From positions 25,018-89,017 of the forward strand of contig JAJYDR010000002.1 in assembly GCA_021777285.1 (NCBI GenBank): a DNA stretch of 64,000 nt. Direction: 5' to 3'. The translations under genes were made by a program, and so were the position numbers. The notes below the pieces were generated by a model. The model did no database searches and was not told where the DNA came from. It was given only the letters and a program-made list of their open reading frames with translations. The stretch is from Actinomycetes bacterium (GTDB taxonomy: Bacteria > Actinomycetota > Acidimicrobiia > Acidimicrobiales > RAAP-2). Of the stretch, positions 58,475-64,000 are shown one piece after another. Numbering within the stretch: the first letter of the stretch is position 1; each line of letters starts with the position of its first letter.

Positions 58475-59398
58475 GTGGTTCGTCGACAGCAAGCAGCGGA
58501 TCGGGCAGAGCGGCCAAGGATGAGATCGCCCGGACACCCACCGTTCCCGCGCGAAGTCGAACGGCTGTTTTGGATTGAGACCGCCAAGGGCCTCATGCCG
58601 GCCGAAGCGGCTGCGGCCGTCGGTGCATCGCAACCCGTTGGGCAACGCCGGTTCCACAATGCTGGCGGCATGCCACCTTTCAGTCTTGAGCCCTTGTCGG
58701 GGCGCTACCTGTCGTTCCACGAACGCGAGGAGATCGCGTTGCTGAATGCGCAGGGAAAAGGTGTGCGTCAGATTGCGCGAGCGATTGGTCGAGATCCCTC
58801 GACAATCTCCCGAGAGCTGCGCCGCAACGCGGCGACTCGCGTTGGGAACGCTGGCTATCGCGCGTCGGTGGCCCAGTGGAAGGCCGAATTGGCGGCGAAG
58901 CGTCCCAAGCCGGCCAAATTGGTGACGAATCCGAAGCTGCGCGCTTACGTCGAAGAGCGGCTCTCGGGCCAGATCAGTCGGCCCGACGGAACGATTGTCA
59001 CGGGACCACCGCACCCCCGCTTCACCGGCAACGGCAAGCCGCACCGCAAACACCGGGCCTGGACCCGGGCCTGGAGCCCCGAGCAGATCGCCCAGCGCCT
59101 CAAGCTGGACTTCCCCCATGATGAAAGCATGCGCATTAGCCACGAGGCCATCTACCAGGCCCTCTACATCGAGGGCCGCGGGGCGCTCAAACGAGAGTTG
59201 GTCTGGTGTCTTCGAACGGGACGTGCGCTTCGCGCTCCGCGTGAGCGCTCCCGGCGAGTGACGTGGGCTCACGTCACGCCCGAGACGTTGATCAGCGAAC
59301 GTCCGGCCGAGGTCGAGGATCGGGCGGTGCCCGGCCACTGGGAGGGCGACTTACTCATTGGACTTGAGCGCTCTGCCGTTGGCACGGTCGTCGAGCGC
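58475..59398 (+). pseudogene. IS30-family transposase, 5' part
   Basis: First 308 residues of an actinobacterial IS30-type transposase with the long N-terminal extension: HTH region VERLFWIETAKGLMPAEAAA, the IS30 motif LSFHEREEIALLNAQGKGVRQIARAIGRDPSTISRELRRN, and the start of the DDE domain with the first Asp in GHWEGDLLIGLE. The frame is cut after VVER by the inner element; its missing part resumes at 61683. GTG start; ATG at 58520 is an alternative. Confidence 0.88.
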
Positions 59399-59530
59399 TG
59401 TCCGCGTACACCCTGATATGTCGCTCCGCGTACGGGCTGATATGTAGGTCGCCATTGTTCAATTGATGTCGTTGAAGTGCCATCCTCCTTGGAGTTAGGA
59501 CCAACCAACACCAAGGAGGATGACCCTTCC

Positions 59531-60850
59531 ATGTTGCTCTCTCAGGAGGAATGGATGAACCTGCGCTCACTGCGGTCGTTGAAGGCGGCCGGCGCGAACT
59601 GGGCGGAAAGCGCCCGCGAGGCGGGCTGTGACTACCGCACCGCGAAGAAATACCTGACCACCATGCCCTCGACATCGCCGCCGGCGGTGCACGCTCGCAC
59701 CCACCCTCCTAAGGTGATCGAGCCCTACGCCGAGCTCATCGATCGCTGGCTGGAGAAAGAGCCGCGCCTCGCGGGCACGACGATTCACCAGCGCCTGGTC
59801 ACCGAACACGGCTTTTGCTACAGCTACCAGCGCGTGAAGATGTATCTCGCCGAAGCCCGCCCGCGGGTCTGTCCCGAAAGGCCCGACCTGCACCGGCGCT
59901 TTGAGGTCTTACCCGGCGCCCAGGCCCAGGTCGACTGGGGCGACGAGGGGGTGATCGAAACCGCGCACGGCCCGTTGCACGTCTACAGATTCCACATGAC
60001 GCTCTCGTACTCGCGCGACCCGTTCTGCTGCTTCGTCGCCAGTCAGGACCTCGTGACGTTCTGGGCGTGCCACGTGGCGGCCTTCCACCACTTCGGTGGC
60101 GTGCCGGCGTCGATTCTCTACGACCGCACCAAGACCGTGGTGAAGCGTCACGTGAGCCGCAACATGGACGTACCACTGCACCCCGAGGCGATCGCCACGG
60201 CCGCGCACTACGGCTTTGCGATTATCGTCGCCGCCCCCTACCGGCCCCAGACCAAGGGACGCGTCGAACGCCAGGTGCGCATCGTGCGCGAGGGGGTCCT
60301 CGTCGGGCGCGTGTTTACCAGCCTCGAAGAAATGAACGCCGCGTTCATGCAGTGGCTGCCGTGGCGGCGCGCCCAGGTGCATCGCACCCACGGCGAGGTG
60401 ATCGCTGGCAGCCGAAGTGGACCGTGCCGCCCTCGGCGCACTGCCACCAAGTGACTACGTGGTCACCGAGCGGCACCTGCGCAGCGTCGGCAAGGACTGC
60501 CTGGTCAGCTTCGAGGCCTCGCTCTACTCGCTGCCCTGGCGCGAGGTGCGTCGTCCGATGCGCGTGGAGTTGCGCGTGACGAGGGGCACCGTGGCGATCC
60601 ATCGCCTGGGCGGGACCGGCGAGCTGCTCGCCCTCCACGAGAGGGCCATCTCTCGTGGGCCTGGATGGTCGACGAGGCCCACTGGGCGGGACTGCCCGAC
60701 GGGCGACGCGAGAGCGTCGCGTCCCCGGTCACCGATCTCGCCGCGCCGGACCACGAGGACGTGACCTTCCTCGCCTCGCGTTCCTCGCACGTCGCGGTCA
60801 TCGTGCACCGGCGCGATCTCTCCTTCTACGACGCGGTGGGTGTGGCATGA
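59531..60850 (+). pseudogene. istA: IstA transposase with two compensating frameshifts
   Basis: IS21-family DDE transposase: N-terminal HTH (SLRSLKAAGANWAESAREAG), Asp in AQVDWGDEGVIE, Asp in SILYDRTKT and Glu in QTKGRVERQVRIVRE. The frame shifts near 60407 (one extra base after GEVIA) and again near 60655 (one base short before WMVDEAHW), so the C-terminal beta-barrel part (VTERHLRSVGKDCLVSFEAS) is out of frame. Without the two changes it would have about 440 residues and overlap istB as ATGA. Start ATG 59531 follows GGAGGATG. Confidence 0.82.
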
Positions 60851-61614
60851 GCGAGCTGGTGACCACCCGCATCAAGGAGGCGGCCTCGCGCCTGCACCTG
60901 GCGAACCTCGAAGACAACCTCGGCGCGCTCTGTGAGCGAGCCGACGAGGGTCAGCTCGGCTACCTCGAGTTCTTGGACCTCGTGCTCGAAGAAGAGACCG
61001 GGGTGCGCGACGGGCGACGCTTCCGCAACGCCCTCAAGCTCTCGGGCCTGCCGCACCACAAGACCCTCGACGAGTTCGACTTCGCCTTCCAGCCCGATCT
61101 CGACCGGCGCAAGGTTCGCGACCTCGCGGCCCTCGAGTTCGTCGAGACCAGGTCCAACGTGGCCTTCCTCGGGCCACCCGGGGTGGGCAAGACCATGCTC
61201 GCGGTCGCCCTCGCGGTCGCGGCCTGCCAGGCAGGGTTCTCGATCTACTTCACGAACCTCGACGACCTCGTGCGCAACCTGCGCGAGGCCGAGGGATCGG
61301 GACGCTTTGCCAAGAAACTTCAGACCTACTTGAAGCCCTCGGTCCTCGTAGTTGACGAAGTGGGGTATTTGCCATTGAACAGGGCCGACGCCAACATGGT
61401 CTTCCAACTTGTGTCGCGCCGCTACGAGAAGGGCTCGATCGTGGTCACCTCGAATAAGAGCTTTTCGGAGTGGGGCCAGGTGTTCGGCGACGACGTACTC
61501 GCTTCGGCAATTCTCGACCGACTGCTTCACCATTGCGAGGTCGTCTCAATCAACGGTCCCAGCTACCGCTTGAAGGATCACGTTAACCCGAAGGGAGGTG
61601 ACCAGAACCGCTAA
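60847..61614 (+). CDS. istB: IstB transposition helper ATPase
   Basis: 255 residues, AAA+ ATPase that assists IstA. Walker [18 protein letters not shown] near residue 108, Walker [14 protein letters not shown], sensor region [15 protein letters not shown] and the C-terminal [19 protein letters not shown] are typical. Intact, in contrast to istA. The ATG overlaps the istA stop. Confidence 0.93.
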   Translation: MSELVTTRIKEAASRLHLANLEDNLGALCERADEGQLGYLEFLDLVLEEETGVRDGRRFRNALKLSGLPHHKTLDEFDFAFQPDLDRRKVRDLAALEFVETRSNVAFLGPPGVGKTMLAVALAVAACQAGFSIYFTNLDDLVRNLREAEGSGRFAKKLQTYLKPSVLVVDEVGYLPLNRADANMVFQLVSRRYEKGSIVVTSNKSFSEWGQVFGDDVLASAILDRLLHHCEVVSINGPSYRLKDHVNPKGGDQNR

Positions 61615-61682
61615 CCTGCAGTTCGGCTGGCCTACATATCAGCCTGTACTTGTTGCTACACGTCAGCATGTACGCCGACACG

Positions 61683-62156
61683 TGCACCACTCGCTTCACG
61701 ATGCTCGTGCACCTACCGCGTGAAGAGGGCTACCGCCACAAGGAGACGCCGAAGAACGGCCCCGCCCTTGGCGGCTACGGCGCGCTCTCGATGAAGAACG
61801 CACTCGCCAACGCCATGTCGGCGCTGCCCACGCAGTTGGTTCGTTCACTGACCTGGGACCGTGGCAAGGAGATGTCCGCCCACGCCCAGTTCAAAGTCGA
61901 GACCGGCATACCGGTGTTCTTCGCTGATCCCAGCAGTCCCTGGCAGCGCGGCACGAACGAAAACACCAACGGACTCCTGCGTCAATACTTCCCCAAGGGC
62001 ACGGACCTCTCGTGTTGGTCCGCAGAAGACCTAGAAGCCGTCGCACATTCCCTCAACACGCGCCCCCGAAAGACTCTCGGTTGGAAGACGCCAGCAGAAG
62101 CCTTCGACGAGCATCTACGATCGCTTCAACAAGCAGGTGTTGCTTCCGCCGGTTGA
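61683..62156 (+). pseudogene. IS30-family transposase, 3' part
   Basis: Continues the split transposase: [15 protein letters not shown], second Asp in [16 protein letters not shown], catalytic Glu in [20 protein letters not shown], and the C-terminal [19 protein letters not shown]. Joining VVER (59398) to TTRFT restores the normal family sequence. Two bases (61681-61682) remain from the insertion event. Confidence 0.88.
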
Positions 62157-62320
62157 ACCTAGTCTATGAACGTCGACCATGTGTCGCTCGATGCCCGGCG
62201 TAAATCCTCGAGCCAAACTGTTACGGGCACGTCTGCGGACTTCGTACTTCAGAGATCATGTCTGTTAGACCCTCGGTCCACACTAGATATGGAGAAGGTT
62301 GCCCTTTACAATCCGAAGTC

Positions 62321-62731
62321 ATGACAGCGCTTACCCCCTATATCCATTTTCCAGGCAATGCCCGTGAAGCACTGACCTTTTACGGCGACGTCTTCGGTTG
62401 CGTCGTTCAGCTTCACACGTTTCAGGAATTCCGGCGAACTGATGGTCCGCCCGATGCCATTGCGCACGGCCACCTGACGAATGGCCCGGTGTCTCTCTTT
62501 GGCTCCGACGTGTCCGGCGATGAACGACCGATTCGCACTGAAGGGATGATGTTTTCGCTGCTGGGTACCGCAGATCCAACAGTGCTAACGCAATGGTTCT
62601 CACGACTTTCGGAAGGTGGTCAGATCATTGATGACCTGCAGGTTCGACCCTGGGGAGATTCAGACGGGCAGGTGGTTGACAAATACGGCTTGCATTGGCT
62701 TATCGGCTTCGAGAACAACTCTGAGGTCTGA
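62321..62731 (+). CDS. VOC-family (PhnB/glyoxalase-like) protein
   Basis: 136 residues of the PhnB-type vicinal oxygen chelate fold: PYIHFPGNAREALTFYGDVFG at the start, then HGHLTNGPVSLFGSDV, WFSRLSEGGQI and a final DKYGLHWLIGFEN. The reaction is unknown; many family members are metal-dependent or simply ligand-binding. ATG at 62321 begins the domain exactly, so upstream in-frame codons are not needed. GC lower than the core. Confidence 0.85.
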   Translation: MTALTPYIHFPGNAREALTFYGDVFGCVVQLHTFQEFRRTDGPPDAIAHGHLTNGPVSLFGSDVSGDERPIRTEGMMFSLLGTADPTVLTQWFSRLSEGGQIIDDLQVRPWGDSDGQVVDKYGLHWLIGFENNSEV

Positions 62732-63211
62732 AACCGCTTCATCCGATGTCTAGCAAGCGATCGCGGCGAGAGTAAAGAGTGATCGGCCCACTGATCGAAG
62801 ATTGTCGTCGTCACTGTTTCGACACGAACCGGTCGAATCTTGGAAATGGCGCTCGCAGTTCTGATGTGTGCAAAAGAAGAACCGAAAGGCCGTTGTCTAC
62901 GTGAGGACTACCGCCCCGTGCACTGAAGTTCGACAGCGCCATTGGGAAACGTTGTACCGCAATACCTCGATTTGACTGGCCCGCTCAGGGTTGTTGGAAC
63001 AGATCCTTGGCACCGCGAGTTCAACTGCCGTAGGGAATCAAGGCTCCAATGTTTTACTCATAATTGGCAGAATCTTCGACGTCTCGCCTGATAGCCAACG
63101 TTTAATGCGGTGGAACCTCACGGCACCATTATCGAACTCGTCAACTTGCTTGCTTTCGTTGCGAATTTCACAGTGCCTATGTACCATTGGTTCGATGTAG
63201 TGGAGGTCGTC
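62732..63211. other. Intergenic stretch without a recognisable gene
   Basis: 480 bp between the VOC and PPOX genes. Short open frames (for example 62991-63200) have no start signal or domain pattern. GGAGG at 63202-63206 belongs to the next gene. Confidence 0.5.
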
Positions 63212-63697
63212 ATGATGACCGTTCAAGAAATGCTTAGCGACCCCGTTGCCCAAGAGATGCTCACCTCGACAGAGCCTGCGAGGTTTGCCTACACGTGGAC
63301 AGACGGATCGCCTCGAGTGATTCCGATTTGGTTCCACTGGACAGGCAGCGAGGTGGTGCTGGCATCGCCGGTGGATTCTCCAAAGTTCAAAACGCTTTCT
63401 AATGGTTCGCCAGTGGCTCTCACCATCGACAGTTCGACGTGGCCCCACCACGTCCTACTGATCCGAGGCACGGCAACGATCGAGCCCACTGACGGCATCG
63501 TTCCCGAGTACGCCGCCGCGGCCGAGCGCTACTTCGGCCCAGAGCAGGGTCGAGTCTGGGTCGACCAACTTCGCAGCGCCGGGGCGAAGACCGCGCGAAT
63601 AGGAATCACCCCCCTCGAGGTTCGGATCATCGATTTCGAGACGCGATTCCCGAGTGCAGTGGCGTCGATCCTTAGTTCGGGTTCGTCTCAGGCGTAG
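63212..63697 (+). CDS. Pyridoxamine 5'-phosphate oxidase-family protein
   Basis: 161 residues of the split beta-barrel flavin/F420-binding family. Visible elements: RFAYTWTDGSPRVIPIWFHW, the core strand VALTIDSSTWPHHVLLIRGTATIEP, and a C-terminal PLEVRIIDFETRF. In Actinobacteria many such proteins bind F420 or FMN; substrate unknown. ATG at 63212 is chosen because GGAGG lies 5 nt upstream; a second ATG follows directly. Confidence 0.82.
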   Translation: MMTVQEMLSDPVAQEMLTSTEPARFAYTWTDGSPRVIPIWFHWTGSEVVLASPVDSPKFKTLSNGSPVALTIDSSTWPHHVLLIRGTATIEPTDGIVPEYAAAAERYFGPEQGRVWVDQLRSAGAKTARIGITPLEVRIIDFETRFPSAVASILSSGSSQA

Positions 63698-63927
63698 CAA
63701 AACTCACGCACTGCGGTTACGGACCAAACAGTAACTACTTTCGGCCTTGTGGTCCGTTGGCGCCAACTAGCGCCACAACGTCCTTGGATTTGTAGTTGCG
63801 GCGCGCAAGTGATCATCGGGCACCCTGCCGTCTCGGGCAATGGATTAACAAATGTCGCGCCGGCGCATTCGATTGAATCGCCCTGGGTTGGTTGGATGCT
63901 CCAGACTTTGGAAACAAGGATGGAGTT

Positions 63928-64000
63928 ATGGCAATCAAGAACCAACGAACCCTGCCCAAGGGACGGCGTTACAGCGCTGAGGAGAAGGCGCAAGCCGTCC
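63928..64000 (+). CDS. Start of a probable IS3-type transposase orfA, partial
   Basis: 24 codons to the window edge: MAIKNQRTLPKGRRYSAEEK and on to KAQAV. The RRYSAEEKAQAV stretch resembles the N-terminus of IS3-family OrfA proteins. AAGGATGGAG lies just upstream. Too short for certainty. Confidence 0.45.
   Translation, partial: MAIKNQRTLPKGRRYSAEEKAQAV

Larger units (their letters stand above)
59399..61680 (+). mobile_element. IS21-family element
   Basis: 2,282 bp with istA and istB in the usual order. Outer terminal repeats begin TGTC(C/G)GCGTACA and match at 20 of 26 positions (59399-59424, 61655-61680). Inner repeats at 59430-59453 and 61626-61649 share the CTGATATGT core, giving the multiple transposase-binding sites typical of IS21. 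Inserted into the IS30 transposase gene. Confidence 0.88.
58432..62157 (+). mobile_element. IS30-family element, split by an IS21-family insertion
   Basis: Terminal inverted repeats of 22 bp match at 17 positions (58432-58453 and 62136-62157; shared ends TTCAA and GCAACACC). Without the inner element it would be about 1.44 kb with one transposase gene. A CCTAG occurs just outside both ends, but no clean target duplication directly abuts the repeats. Confidence 0.75.

Noticed and set aside
62991..63200. A 69-codon frame before the PPOX gene
   Set aside because: No Shine-Dalgarno, no leaderless box, no recognisable pattern; it runs into the upstream region of a better-supported gene.

Overview
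The window is about 50 kb of high-GC, tightly packed chromosomal core (positions 1 to ~50,330) followed by about 13.6 kb of lower-GC accessory DNA (~50,330 to 64,000). A mycothiol synthase gene (mshD), an ANTAR response regulator just before polA, scattered menaquinone genes and frequent GTG starts point to an actinomycete (Actinomycetota). Gene content and layout suggest the class Acidimicrobiia, but that placement is inference.

Core, left part (1-31,090): the 3' part of a RelA/SpoT gene, hisS, aspS and rarA form one overlapping run. alaS, ruvX, mltG, aroE, a SEDS (RodA/FtsW) gene and a BFN-type nuclease gene follow. A second SEDS gene converges on the nuclease gene. Next come ppk1, a flippase-like membrane gene, a polyprenol-phosphate mannosyltransferase, the menaquinone genes menF and menG, a MaoC-like gene, a VIT-type transporter, mshD, ygfZ and a trpF-like gene that lacks the usual catalytic cysteine. 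The fatty-acid synthesis operon (fabD-fabG-acpP-fabF) reads leftward, and a tandem 23-bp repeat sits just upstream of its apparent promoter. A tRNA-Leu(CAA), menC, a small coiled-coil gene, an ANTAR response regulator and polA complete this part.

Core, right part (31,091-50,416): rpsA ends at a perfect 16-bp hairpin shared with a convergent peptide/oligopeptide ABC transporter operon, which has no binding protein of its own. Then come coaE, uvrB, uvrA, uvrC, rapZ, yvcK, gap, pgk, tpiA, secG, a family-5 solute-binding-like lipoprotein or secreted protein, and tRNA-Leu(GAG). whiA, usually found between yvcK and gap in this cluster, is absent. At least eleven genes have a -10-like TANNNT box 6-7 nt before the start codon, the pattern of leaderless transcription.

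Accessory part: a 4.06-kb integrative element sits in the 3' end of tRNA-Leu(GAG). It encodes a large serine recombinase, a rolling-circle-type replication initiator, a small HTH-like protein and one cargo gene, a trypsin-like peptidase. A 14-bp direct repeat marks its ends. Joining the two ends in silico gives an attP with a clear dyad centred on the 5' edge of that repeat. The recombinase gene runs across the attachment site, so its last codons and stop come from the host tRNA when integrated, and the reading frame would be 23 residues longer in the circle. To the right lie a small unknown gene, two decayed IS3 remnants facing each other, a secreted protein with choice-of-anchor C, fibronectin III and PxKF-like domains, and an IS30-family element split by an IS21-family element whose istA has two compensating frameshifts. 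A VOC-family gene, a PPOX-family gene and the start of a probable IS3-type orfA end the window.
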